From assembly GCA_910588405.1 (NCBI GenBank), contig CAJUPT010000052.1, positions 2,088-26,550 on the forward strand: a stretch of 24,463 nucleotides of DNA. Reading direction: 5' to 3'. The stretch is from an uncultured Lachnospiraceae bacterium (lineage in GTDB: Bacteria > Bacillota > Clostridia > Lachnospirales > Lachnospiraceae). The translations under genes and the position numbers were made by a program. Shown in pieces: positions 14,208 to 22,054 of the stretch (position 1 is the first letter of the stretch; each line of letters starts with the position of its first letter). The notes below the pieces were generated by a model. The model searched no databases, was not told the origin of the DNA, and saw only the letters and a program-made list of their open reading frames with translations.

Positions 14208-15488
14208 ATGCTGAAAAATGTAGACAGATTATTGCGGGATATTCCGGTTCCGAAAATGTTTCGGGTGCGCCAGTTTTTTCTACGGCCGCAGATCGTGCCG
14301 GAGGATATCCCGGCGGAAGTGGCGCAGCAGCTTTCGGAGGCCGGGCTTACAGAGCTGATCCGGCCGGGGATGCGGATCGCCATTACCGCCGGCAGCAGAG
14401 GGATCGCGAATATTCCTGTGATCACAAAGGCGATTGTAGACGTAGTAAAAGAAAGACAGGCTCATCCTTTTATCGTTCCGGCCATGGGAAGCCATGGAGG
14501 AGCCACGGCCGAAGGGCAGGCTGCCATGCTGAAAGGGCTGGGCATTTCCGAGGAAACCATGGGCTGTCCGGTCTGTTCTTCCATGGAGGTGGTTTCCCTG
14601 GGATTAAGCGACGATGGAAAAGAAGCGGTAATCGACCGGTATGCGATGGAAGCGGACGGCATCATCGTGTCCTGCCGGGTAAAGCCTCACAACTCTTTCC
14701 GGTACCGGTATGAGAGCGGCATTCTGAAAATGATGGCGGTGGGGCTGGGAAAACAGCAGGGGGCGGCCGCCTGTCATGAGGATGGGGTTCCTTCCCTGCC
14801 TTATCATGTGGAATCTATCGCTAAAGTAATCCTTAACAAAGCGCCGATTCTGTTTGCGGTAGCAGTGATCGAAAACGCTTATGATGAGACGGCCAGGATC
14901 GTCGCGGTACCCAAAGATGAGATTTTGGAAACAGAGCCTGCGCTTCTGGAAGAAGCAAAAAGAAATATGCCCGGTATTCTGGTGGGAGAAGCAGATGTGC
15001 TGGTGATCGATGAGATCGGAAAAAACTACAGCGGCAGCGGTACGGATCCGAATATTACCGGAACCTTCAGCACGGACTGCGCCTCCGGCGGTCTGAAAGT
15101 GCAGCGGACCTGTATGCTGGACGTAAGCGCGGTCTCCCATGGAAACGCTTTCGGCACCGGCCTTGCCAATGCCATCACCAGACGACTGTTCGACAAAATG
15201 GACTTTGACCAGATGTATCCCAATTGTATTACCAGCACGGTGCTGAAAACCGCCTGTATTCCGCCTGTCATGGACAGTGATCTGCGGGCGATCCAGCTCT
15301 GTATCCGAACCTGCTGCGGCATCGACCGGGAGCATCCCCGTGTCGTGCGGATTCCCAACAGTCTTCATATCGAGCATATTATGCTGTCCGAGGCTTATTA
15401 TGACATGGTAAAGGATCGAAAAGATATGGAGATTGAAAGCGGTTTGTTCGAACTGGAATTTGATGAAAATGGGACGCTGCTAAATTGA
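14208..15488 (+). CDS. LarA-family nickel-pincer racemase/epimerase
   Basis: 426 residues, matching the lactate racemase (LarA) family. Conserved positions can be placed with the right spacing: Arg64 (AGSRG), His96 (AMGSHGG), His161 (VKPHNSF), Lys174 (GILKMMAVGLGK) and His190 (ACHED). They correspond to LarA Arg75, His108, His174, Lys184 and His200, that is, the substrate Arg, the two catalytic His, the Lys that holds the pincer cofactor, and the Ni-binding His. So it should be active if the cofactor is supplied. Family members act on lactate, malate, phenyllactate and sugar acids such as gluconate. Here a C2 epimerase or racemase for the locus substrate is likely. The maturation genes larB, larC and larE are not in the window. 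Confidence 0.88.
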   Translation: MLKNVDRLLRDIPVPKMFRVRQFFLRPQIVPEDIPAEVAQQLSEAGLTELIRPGMRIAITAGSRGIANIPVITKAIVDVVKERQAHPFIVPAMGSHGGATAEGQAAMLKGLGISEETMGCPVCSSMEVVSLGLSDDGKEAVIDRYAMEADGIIVSCRVKPHNSFRYRYESGILKMMAVGLGKQQGAAACHEDGVPSLPYHVESIAKVILNKAPILFAVAVIENAYDETARIVAVPKDEILETEPALLEEAKRNMPGILVGEADVLVIDEIGKNYSGSGTDPNITGTFSTDCASGGLKVQRTCMLDVSAVSHGNAFGTGLANAITRRLFDKMDFDQMYPNCITSTVLKTACIPPVMDSDLRAIQLCIRTCCGIDREHPRVVRIPNSLHIEHIMLSEAYYDMVKDRKDMEIESGLFELEFDENGTLLN

Positions 15489-15566
15489 TTGTATTGTTGT
15501 TTCGACAAAATAATTATCCGTGACTTTTTTGTAATGCAGCGATAATGAAGAATTCACAAAAATGTT

Positions 15567-15572
15567 TATAAT
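15567..15572 (+). promoter_or_regulatory. Candidate -10 box before the transporter genes
   Basis: TATAAT lies in an A/T-rich 136-bp gap between the LarA-family gene and tctB. The expected -35 position (about 15544-15549) is weak. A similar AATATAAATCA stretch occurs just before tctC (about 17643-17653). Confidence 0.4.
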
Positions 15573-15624
15573 ATAAATCAGTAAATGATCGATATGCTAA
15601 AAAACAAAAAATGGGGAGGGAATC

Positions 15625-16101
15625 ATGTACTTAAAAAAGTATGGCGATCTGGCCACAGGTATTGTATTCCTGGTCATTGCGGTGGTGTTTTACGTGCTGG
15701 CCGGGCAGCTGCCGCCCAGTTTGCTGGGAGGTGTGGGTTCTGATTTTGTGCCGAAAATTCTGGCGGTGGGAACCGGGATTCTGTCAGTCCTGCAGATTAT
15801 TTCAGGCGTGAAAACCATGAAGAAGGATTTTTCCGGTGAAGCGGCCGATGAAGACCGGCCGGAATACATCAGAGTTCTGGCAACCGTCGCGGCTTTCGGA
15901 ATTTATGTGACGGTGATGGAAAAAGTGGGATTTTTAATCTCATCCATTGTATATCTGTTTGCGCAGATGGTGATCCTGGCCCCGAGGGAAAAACGCAATT
16001 TCCTTCTTCTGGCAGTGATCGCAGTGGTTTTTAACATCGTTGTCTATTTTATCTTCCGAAACGCACTGAATGTTATGCTGCCGAAAGGCATTTTAGGATA
16101 G
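15625..16101 (+). CDS. tctB: Tripartite tricarboxylate transporter, small membrane subunit TctB
   Basis: 158 residues with four or five hydrophobic segments (about 10-27, 43-62, 84-102, 103-122 and 126-147), the size and layout of TctB. TctB forms the membrane complex with TctA for Na+ or H+ coupled uptake of carboxylates, delivered by the binding protein TctC. GGGGAGGG lies five bases before the ATG. It ends 14 bp before the tctA start. Identification rests on the topology and on its place beside unmistakable tctA and tctC genes. Confidence 0.9.
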   Translation: MYLKKYGDLATGIVFLVIAVVFYVLAGQLPPSLLGGVGSDFVPKILAVGTGILSVLQIISGVKTMKKDFSGEAADEDRPEYIRVLATVAAFGIYVTVMEKVGFLISSIVYLFAQMVILAPREKRNFLLLAVIAVVFNIVVYFIFRNALNVMLPKGILG

Positions 16102-16115
16102 GGAGGGGGATGACC

Positions 16116-17630
16116 ATGAATACACTTAGTCTGATGGGTACGGCACTGGCCGGCCTTGCGAATCCCATGTCGATTATGCTTTTGTTCGCAGGGGTGGGTG
16201 TGGGCATCGTATTTGGATCGATTCCCGGCCTGTCCGGCGCTATGGCGGTGGCTTTGTTCTTACCAGTCACCTTTGCCATGGAATCTGCCGATGCTTTTAC
16301 GCTGCTGGTATCGCTGTATATCGGGGGCATTTCCGGAGGCCTGATCTCGGCGATTCTCCTGAATATCCCGGGTACTTCGTCTTCCATTTCAACCTGCTTT
16401 GACGGTGCGCCCATGGCAAAAAACGGACAGGCGGCAAAAGCGCTTGGCACCGGCGTGGTATTCTCATTTATTGGTGGGTTGATTTCTTTTATTATACTGA
16501 TTTTCGTGGCTCCGTCGCTGGCAAAGATTACTTTGAAATTTTCAGCGGTAGAATATTTCGGCGTCTGTATTTTTGCTTTAACCATGATTGTGGCTCTGGC
16601 CGGAAACAACATGGTGAAAGGGCTGCTGGCGGGCTGTCTGGGACTTGCCCTTTCCTGTGTGGGTATGGCGCCCATCGACGGCACCAGACGGTTTACCTTC
16701 GGCATTACGGAGCTGTCTTCCGGATTTGACGTGCTGCCGACTCTGGTGGGAATCTTTGCGGTGGCAGAGGTGCTGGCCTATGCGGAGACCGTGATTAAAA
16801 GCAGTAAAACTACCATGATCAAACAGGATTTTAAAATCAAGGGTTTTGGCTTTACCAAAGCGGAATTTTTCTCCCAGAAATGGAATGCGCTGCGCTCTGC
16901 GGTGATCGGCACCGGCGTCGGTATCTTTCCCGGCATCGGCGGCAGCGTAGCGGGGATTATGGCCTATATCGCGGCAAAGAAAAGCTCGAAATATCCGGAG
17001 AAATTTGGCACGGGCATTATGGACGGCGTGGTGGCCAGCGAATGCTCCAACAATGCGGTAATCGGCGGCGCTTTGATTCCGCTTTTGACCCTGGGCATTC
17101 CCGGCGATGGTGTGACGGCCATGCTGTTAGGTGCTTTTATGATTCACGGACTGACGCCCGGCCCCCTTCTGTTCACCACGTCGGCGCCTCTGGTATACAG
17201 CATTTTCGCTACCTGTATTGTGGCAAATGTGGTGATGCTTGTGATGGAGCTGTTTGGCATGCGGATATTTATACGGCTTTTGAGCATTCCGAAATACATC
17301 CTGATGCCCTGTGTGCTGATCCTCTGCACCATCGGCGCCTTTGCTGCCAATAACCGGATGTTTGACGCGAAATCCATTCTGTTTTTCGGCATTCTTGGCT
17401 ATCTGATGTCAAAGGTGAAGCTGCCAATCGCGCCTTTTATCTTAAGCTTTATTCTGGGAGAACTGGTGGAGACCAATCTCCGCAGGGGGCTGCAGTTTAC
17501 GGGAGGCAGTTTTTGGGCATTTTTCAAGTCGCCGATTGCGGCAGCGTTCATGATCGTAGCTGTTGGATTTATCCTGTATACGGCGGTCAAAAACGTTTTA
17601 GAGGGACGGAAAGGGAAAGCTTTGGAGTAA
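16116..17630 (+). CDS. tctA: Tripartite tricarboxylate transporter, large membrane subunit TctA
   Basis: About 504 residues with ten or more membrane segments. Typical TctA sequences are GVGVGIVFGSIPGLSGAMAV near the N-terminus, LLNIPGTSSSISTCFDG, and the inverted second copy GTGVGIFPGIGGSVAGIMAY with ASECSNNAVIGGALIPLLTL. The two Gly-rich loops form the transport site of the family. An ATG at 16110 overlaps the end of the ribosome site GGAGGGGG; the ATG at 16116 has normal spacing and is preferred. Carboxylate specificity cannot be read from this subunit. The context suggests a sugar acid or hydroxy-acid. Confidence 0.95.
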   Translation: MNTLSLMGTALAGLANPMSIMLLFAGVGVGIVFGSIPGLSGAMAVALFLPVTFAMESADAFTLLVSLYIGGISGGLISAILLNIPGTSSSISTCFDGAPMAKNGQAAKALGTGVVFSFIGGLISFIILIFVAPSLAKITLKFSAVEYFGVCIFALTMIVALAGNNMVKGLLAGCLGLALSCVGMAPIDGTRRFTFGITELSSGFDVLPTLVGIFAVAEVLAYAETVIKSSKTTMIKQDFKIKGFGFTKAEFFSQKWNALRSAVIGTGVGIFPGIGGSVAGIMAYIAAKKSSKYPEKFGTGIMDGVVASECSNNAVIGGALIPLLTLGIPGDGVTAMLLGAFMIHGLTPGPLLFTTSAPLVYSIFATCIVANVVMLVMELFGMRIFIRLLSIPKYILMPCVLILCTIGAFAANNRMFDAKSILFFGILGYLMSKVKLPIAPFILSFILGELVETNLRRGLQFTGGSFWAFFKSPIAAAFMIVAVGFILYTAVKNVLEGRKGKALE

Positions 17631-17669
17631 AAATTTTATTACAATATAAATCATAAGGAGGAGTTTAAG

Positions 17670-18761
17670 ATGAAGAAAATGAAGAAAACGCTGGCACTGA
17701 TTCTGGGGCTGGCACTGGTGATGGGGATGCTGTCCGGATGCGGCAACAAACAGGCGGAGGAGACCAAAGCGCCTGCAGCAGCGGCATCTGACGCAGGGGA
17801 GTCAAAAACGGCTGACAAAGAGACAGCAGCGGCCGGTACTGAGGGAACAGCAGCCGGCCCAGAAGGGGCGGCAGCCGATACGGACTGGCCTACAGGTTCC
17901 GTATCTATTATTGTTCCTGCCAGCGCAGGCGGCGGAACCGATCTTTTGGCTAGAGTGCTGGCGGACAAGCTGACCGCAAAGCTGGGACAGTCTTTCGTGG
18001 TAGTGAACGTGACCGGAGCGGGTGGCTCCAATGGTACCAATCAGGTGTATGAGTCCGCAGCTGACGGCAGCAGCATCCTGTTTTATCACAATGCCATACT
18101 GGTAAACAGCCTGACAGGCGTAACGGATTACAGCTATGCGGATTTCGTGCCGGGTCCTCATGTAGTGACAGATGCGGCCACCGGTTTTTACGTAAAATCA
18201 GATGCTCCTTATCAGACCTATCAGGAGTTGATCGACTATTGCCTTGCCCATCCCGGAGAGGTGACTATGGGCGTAGAGTCCGGCAGCTTTACATGGCTGA
18301 TGGTAAAATCCTTTGAGGCTGCCACGGGCGTGGAATTTAAGATGGTCGATGTAGGCTCCAACTCAGAGAAATGTACGGCTCTTTTGGGCGGCCATATCGA
18401 CGTGATGCCCAATCAGTATTCTACGGCTAAGGGTTACATCGATTCCGGTGATTTTACTGCGCTCGGTTTCCCTACGGAAGAGAGAAGCGCCGTATATCCC
18501 GACGTGCCCACCACAAAGGAGCAGAATGTGGATTGGCTGTACAATGGCTATGAATTCGGCTTCTGGTTTGCCCCCGGTACAGACCCGGCCATCGCCGCAA
18601 AACTGGATGGGGCGGTGAAAGAACTGTTTGATAACAATGAGATTCAGGACGATATTCTGAACTTGGGCAATGAGGGCACTTATCTGTCCCCGGCGGAATA
18701 CAGCGAACTGTTTGGCGATATTTCGGCTCAGTACAAGGAGCTGTTTGACGCGGCACAGTAA
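17670..18761 (+). CDS. tctC: Tripartite tricarboxylate transporter, substrate-binding lipoprotein TctC
   Basis: 363 residues. A lipoprotein signal (MKKMKKTLALILGLAL...) ends in the lipobox LSGC with Cys24 as the lipidated residue, as expected in a cell without an outer membrane. An Ala/Glu/Thr-rich linker covers about residues 27-72. The mature domain has TctC/BugT features: VSIIVPASAGGGTDLLARVL, VVNVTGAGGSNGTNQVY and the closing AKLDGAVKEL... region. It captures the carboxylate outside the membrane and hands it to TctAB. The order B-A-C differs from the classical C-B-A. AAGGAGGAG lies before the ATG. A strong hairpin follows the stop. Confidence 0.95.
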   Translation: MKKMKKTLALILGLALVMGMLSGCGNKQAEETKAPAAAASDAGESKTADKETAAAGTEGTAAGPEGAAADTDWPTGSVSIIVPASAGGGTDLLARVLADKLTAKLGQSFVVVNVTGAGGSNGTNQVYESAADGSSILFYHNAILVNSLTGVTDYSYADFVPGPHVVTDAATGFYVKSDAPYQTYQELIDYCLAHPGEVTMGVESGSFTWLMVKSFEAATGVEFKMVDVGSNSEKCTALLGGHIDVMPNQYSTAKGYIDSGDFTALGFPTEERSAVYPDVPTTKEQNVDWLYNGYEFGFWFAPGTDPAIAAKLDGAVKELFDNNEIQDDILNLGNEGTYLSPAEYSELFGDISAQYKELFDAAQ

Positions 18762-18795
18762 ATATTTATGTCTGTTTTATAAATATAATCATGAG

Positions 18796-18852
18796 TCCGC
18801 CAAAATGCGTCACTGCATGGGGTACACCTTCAGCATGACTCATTTTGGCGGA
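18796..18852 (+). other. Strong intercistronic hairpin after tctC
   Basis: TCCGCCAAAATGCGTCA pairs with TGACTCATTTTGGCGGA, a 17-bp stem with one mismatch. The 23-nt loop can itself pair (GGT/ACC). Only a short weak T stretch (GATTTAT) follows, so it may protect the tctC mRNA 3' end or partly terminate rather than be a full terminator. Confidence 0.7.
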
Positions 18853-18897
18853 TGATTTATGAGGAAAAGGTGGTTCTTTGTGAACCCATCATATACG

Positions 18898-18919
18898 GCT
18901 GGCCGCGAGAAGAGCCAGC
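18898..18919 (+). other. Small hairpin before the UxaA-family gene
   Basis: GCTGGC pairs with GCCAGC around a 10-nt loop, then ATTTT and the AGGAGG ribosome site. It may modulate translation of the downstream gene. Confidence 0.4.
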
Positions 18920-18938
18920 ATTTTAGGAGGATTGCAAA

Positions 18939-20468
18939 ATGGCAGATCACATTTCACCTTTTATCCGTCTGAATCCCGCGGACAATGTAGTCGTGGCTCG
19001 TAAAGATGTGGAAACGGGCATTACCGTATCGGAGGAAGGTTTTACTACTGTTACCCCGGTTCCTGCCGGCTATAAAGCGGCGGCCAGAGATATCAAAAAA
19101 GGAGAGCAGATCTTAAAATATAATACCTGTATCGGTTTTGCCGCGGAGGATACCCCGGCCGGCACGATGATGCACAGCCACAATATTCTGTTTGATCATG
19201 TGGATCTGGACTATGCCTATGGGCGTGATTACAGTCCCGTTACCCTTCTTCCGCCGGAAAAACGGGCCACTTTTCAGGGCTATGTCCGAGAGGACGGACA
19301 GGTGGGCACCCGAAATTATGTGGCTGTGCTGATTGCGGGTAATTGTGCCGCTTCTGTGGCCAGAAAGGTGGCGAATTATTTTACACCGGAGAGGCTTGCC
19401 GCTTATCCTAACGTAACCGGCGTGGTGCCTTTTATCCACGGTCTGGGCTGCGGCATGGAGATGACAGGCCAGTTTATGGATCTGCTGCGGTGCACCATTA
19501 TGGGATATGCGACAAATCCCAATGTGGGTGCGGCGCTGGTGATGGCGCTTGGCTGTGAGCGGAACAATATCGACGGCATGTTTGAATTCTGCGGCATCAA
19601 GGAAGGTCCCAGGATGCGCAAGCTGGTGATACAGGACGTGGGAGGAACGGCAAAGTCCATTCGGGCGGGCATCGCCCAGATCGAGGAGATGCTCCCTCTG
19701 GCCAATGCTTTTAAACGGCAGACCGTATCCGCAGAGCATTTGAAGCTGGCGCTGGAATGCGGCGGCAGCGACGGTTTTTCCGGGCTTTCCGCGAATCCGG
19801 CGCTGGGCCGGGCAGTGGATATCCTGGTGGAAAACGGCGGCACCGCCATTCTCTCCGAGACGACAGAGATTTTCGGCGTGGAGCACACGCTGACCAGACG
19901 GGCTAGAACGCCGGAGATTGGAAAGAAGCTGACAGATCACATCCGGTGGTGGCTGAAATACAATGAGGGCAAGGATTGCCAGATCAACGGCCGGGTCAGC
20001 CCGGGAAATAACAAGGGCGGTTTGGCAAATGTGCTGGAGAAGTCTTTGGGCGGCGCGAAAAAAGGCGGAGAGACGCCCCTTAACGAGGTCTATGATTATG
20101 GGGAAAAGGTGACAGAGCACGGCCTTGTTTTTATGAACACGCCGGGCTATGATCCGGTGGCGACTACCGGACAGGTAGCAGGCGGCGCAAACCTGGTTTG
20201 TTTTACCACCGGTCGGGGGTCATGCTTTGGCGGTGTTCCTTCTCCGGTTATAAAGCTGGCCAGCAATACGCCTATGTATCAACATATGATTGATGATATG
20301 GATATCAACTGCGGCGCGATTATTGACGGAGAAAAGAATCTGGATGAGATGGGCAGGGAGATTTTTGAAAAGATTCTTGCCGTAGCCAGTGGCGAAGAGA
20401 CAAAAAGCGAGGCTTTCGGCATTGGAGAAGATGAGTTCGTGCCTTGGCCCATCGGAGTACTAGCCTGA
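18939..20468 (+). CDS. UxaA/GarD-family hydro-lyase (altronate or galactarate dehydratase-like)
   Basis: 509 residues with the full two-part layout of the family. An N-terminal SAF domain (about 8-90, ending GTMMHSHN with His79 and His81) is followed by a catalytic part with VREDGQVGTRNYVAV, ECGGSDGFSGLSANPALGRA, VSPGNNKGGLANVLEKSLGG, FTTGRGSCFGG and IKLASNT. Known members dehydrate D-altronate (UxaA) or D-galactarate (GarD), often with Fe2+. This protein is intermediate between the two E. coli enzymes by eye, so I give no symbol. With the aldolase, CdaR-type regulator and glycerate kinase here, galactarate-type dehydration fits well; with UxuA, an altronate-type role also fits. AGGAGG lies eight bases upstream. 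Confidence 0.9.
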   Translation: MADHISPFIRLNPADNVVVARKDVETGITVSEEGFTTVTPVPAGYKAAARDIKKGEQILKYNTCIGFAAEDTPAGTMMHSHNILFDHVDLDYAYGRDYSPVTLLPPEKRATFQGYVREDGQVGTRNYVAVLIAGNCAASVARKVANYFTPERLAAYPNVTGVVPFIHGLGCGMEMTGQFMDLLRCTIMGYATNPNVGAALVMALGCERNNIDGMFEFCGIKEGPRMRKLVIQDVGGTAKSIRAGIAQIEEMLPLANAFKRQTVSAEHLKLALECGGSDGFSGLSANPALGRAVDILVENGGTAILSETTEIFGVEHTLTRRARTPEIGKKLTDHIRWWLKYNEGKDCQINGRVSPGNNKGGLANVLEKSLGGAKKGGETPLNEVYDYGEKVTEHGLVFMNTPGYDPVATTGQVAGGANLVCFTTGRGSCFGGVPSPVIKLASNTPMYQHMIDDMDINCGAIIDGEKNLDEMGREIFEKILAVASGEETKSEAFGIGEDEFVPWPIGVLA

Positions 20469-20514
20469 ACGGATCACAGTGATGCTTTGAACATTTTGGG
20501 TACTGGCCTGAACG
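20457..20514 (+). repeat. 15-bp near-direct repeat over the stop of the UxaA-family gene
   Basis: GTACTAGCCTGAACG (20457-20471) and GTACTGGCCTGAACG (20500-20514) differ at one base and are 43 bp apart. The first copy includes the end of the reading frame and its TGA. Confidence 0.7.
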
Positions 20515-20562
20515 ATAGGTTTTACAGATGTGAAAAATTTCTTATATCCTTTTCGTATATGG

Positions 20563-20600
20563 CACTTAGGGTCTTGATACAGGCCCTGAGTGTTTGTTAT
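20563..20600 (+). terminator. Hairpin and U-rich tail after the UxaA-family gene
   Basis: CACTTAGGGTCT pairs with AGGCCCTGAGTG around a 6-nt loop, giving a 12-bp RNA stem with two G-U pairs, followed by TTTGTTAT. This fits an intrinsic terminator for the transcript from upstream. It shares GCACTTAGGGTCT with the hairpin at 9485-9518 in the opposite orientation. Confidence 0.6.
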
Positions 20601-20603
20601 ACT
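20574..20603 (+). promoter_or_regulatory. Promoter candidate for the AEC permease, overlapping the hairpin
   Basis: TTGATA (20574-20579) and TATACT (20598-20603) are 18 bp apart. The -35 box is the loop of the inverted repeat at 20563-20592, so the repeat is also placed like an operator. This suggests the permease is transcribed separately. Confidence 0.55.
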
Positions 20604-20766
20604 ATGGGGTATTCCGGATGTGGGCAGGCAGTGCGGAAGAGCGGAGCAATTTGCTTTTATATCTGTCAGTGTCGGCAGTGTCATTGGACGGAGGTTTCAT
20701 CAGGGAAGTTTCGTTGGATCAAGTATATTGATTTGCAATGCGGGATTTGTATTGGAGAATTGTGAA

Positions 20767-21708
20767 ATGTGGGAAAATTTATTTATTTCATTGAATGCGG
20801 TCATTCCCTTTGTCATTTATCTGATATTCGGTTATGGACTGAGAGCGGCAGGACTGGCGGATCGGAAGCTGATGGGAGAACTGAACCAGCTTTTATTTAA
20901 AGGATTTTTTCCGATTCTGATGTTTGATAATATCTACGGCAACCGGGAGCATCTGGGCGGCGGCGGCAGGTTTGTGGCGATTTCCGTGGTCACGCTGGCC
21001 GTTTTGCTGGTTTTGCTGGTTCTTTTTGTTCCGAAATTTGTGAAAGAAAATTCACGGCGGAGCGTAATTATTCAGGCACTGTACAGAAGCAATACCCTTC
21101 TGTTTGTTTTGCCTCTGGCGGAAAGCCTGTTCGGCAGTGGAAGCCAGGCACTGGCTTCTATGGCATTGGCTGTGCTGATTCCCATTTACAATGTGTTTGC
21201 CACGGTTTTGTTTGAATACTATCGGGGAGAAAAGGTGTCGCCCGGGCAGCTTATGATCAGTATTCTGAAAAATCCGCTGATCTTTGGTGCCCTTGTTGGC
21301 TTTGCGTTTGTGCTGCTGGAAATCCGTCTCCCTCTGTGTATCGAAACGCCTGTCTCAAAACTGGCGAGCCTGTGTACGCCCATGTGTCTGCTGGTGCTGG
21401 GTGGCAGCCTTGAATTCCACTCGGTCAGAAAAAATGCCGGGTGCCTGGCGGTTACGCTGATATTGAAGATGATCATTCTGCCTGCGGTTATGGCGGTTGT
21501 CTCCGTTTTGTTTCAAATGACGCCCATAGAGCGATTTATCTTTCTGGTCACTTATGCCGCCCCGGTAGCCACCGCATCTTATTCCATGGCTCAGAATATG
21601 GGTGGCGATGGGGAATTGGCGGGAGAACTAGTGGCCGTTAGCACAGTAACGTCCGCATTTACAATTTTTGGATGGATATTTGTGCTGAAGATGATGGGGC
21701 TAATCTGA
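20767..21708 (+). CDS. AEC-family (auxin efflux carrier-type) permease
   Basis: 313 residues with about ten hydrophobic segments in two halves, as in AEC permeases (MleP/MdcF type) that move malate, malonate and other organic acids in bacteria. Visible segments are VIPFVIYLIFGYGLRAAGL, then LLFKGFFPILMFDNIYG in the first half; the second half has TPMCLLVLGGSLEF and YAAPVATASYSMAQNMGGDG, both typical. The ATG at 20767 is chosen because homology starts at once and GGAG lies nine bases upstream; a longer open frame reaches back to 20590 but encodes nothing membrane-like. It has its own likely promoter. It may import or export an acid of the pathway beside TctABC. Confidence 0.88.
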   Translation: MWENLFISLNAVIPFVIYLIFGYGLRAAGLADRKLMGELNQLLFKGFFPILMFDNIYGNREHLGGGGRFVAISVVTLAVLLVLLVLFVPKFVKENSRRSVIIQALYRSNTLLFVLPLAESLFGSGSQALASMALAVLIPIYNVFATVLFEYYRGEKVSPGQLMISILKNPLIFGALVGFAFVLLEIRLPLCIETPVSKLASLCTPMCLLVLGGSLEFHSVRKNAGCLAVTLILKMIILPAVMAVVSVLFQMTPIERFIFLVTYAAPVATASYSMAQNMGGDGELAGELVAVSTVTSAFTIFGWIFVLKMMGLI

Positions 21709-21730
21709 AAGGAGCGGATTTGCTTTTGTT

Positions 21731-21912
21731 TTATTCCATCATGTCGATATATTCCTCTAAACAGATTCCCTGAGAGTATTTTTTGAAACGGTTTCTTTCC
21801 CTACATATCTGTAATGCCAGGGTTCGTTTATGGCATCTCTTATCTCTGTTTTATCTGCGGGTTAGCACGTAATAAATCCATATTTATTAGCATTTTCCGC
21901 AAGCCAGTCATA
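21731..21912 (-). pseudogene. VanY/M15-type D-Ala-D-Ala carboxypeptidase, C-terminal remnant
   Basis: On the minus strand the frame reads YDWLAENANKYGFI, then a TAA, then ADKTEIRDAINEPWHYRYVG, and in another frame YSQGICLEEYIDMME followed by a stop. EPWHYRYVG is the C-terminal metal-binding motif of M15B carboxypeptidases (VanY/DacB type), and the final CLEEYIDMME segment is the usual end of clostridial members. The join needs a one-base correction in the A run of the frameshift (about 21782-21787). A TGA also lies just upstream of the recognisable part. Only the last 60 or so residues survive, so the gene is dead. The enzymes trim cell-wall peptides; the remnant shows that DNA was lost between the permease gene and the recombinase. 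Confidence 0.82.
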
Positions 21913-22054
21913 TCAATCCTCCCCGGCGTTTTGATTTTTCAAGGTTCAGCGCACCAAACGGTGTGGGAAGTTTGAGTAATAAATTTTAAAAGCATAGTGG
22001 ACTTGATATGATTCATAGATTATATCAGTCATTTTATAGAGGAGGCCAAATCTT

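Noticed and set aside
14604..15377. 257-codon minus-strand open frame
   Set aside because: Antisense to the LarA-family gene, with no domain or start signals.
16073..16705. 210-codon minus-strand open frame, Pro/Ala rich
   Set aside because: Antisense shadow of the tctA start region; low-complexity composition.
19113..20120. 335-codon open frame on the minus strand
   Set aside because: It lies wholly antisense to the well-supported UxaA-family gene, lacks family motifs and a ribosome site, and has the composition expected of a shadow frame.
20590..20766. N-terminal extension of the AEC permease to 20590
   Set aside because: The extra 59 codons overlap the predicted promoter and have no membrane-protein character. 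Homology and a ribosome site support 20767.
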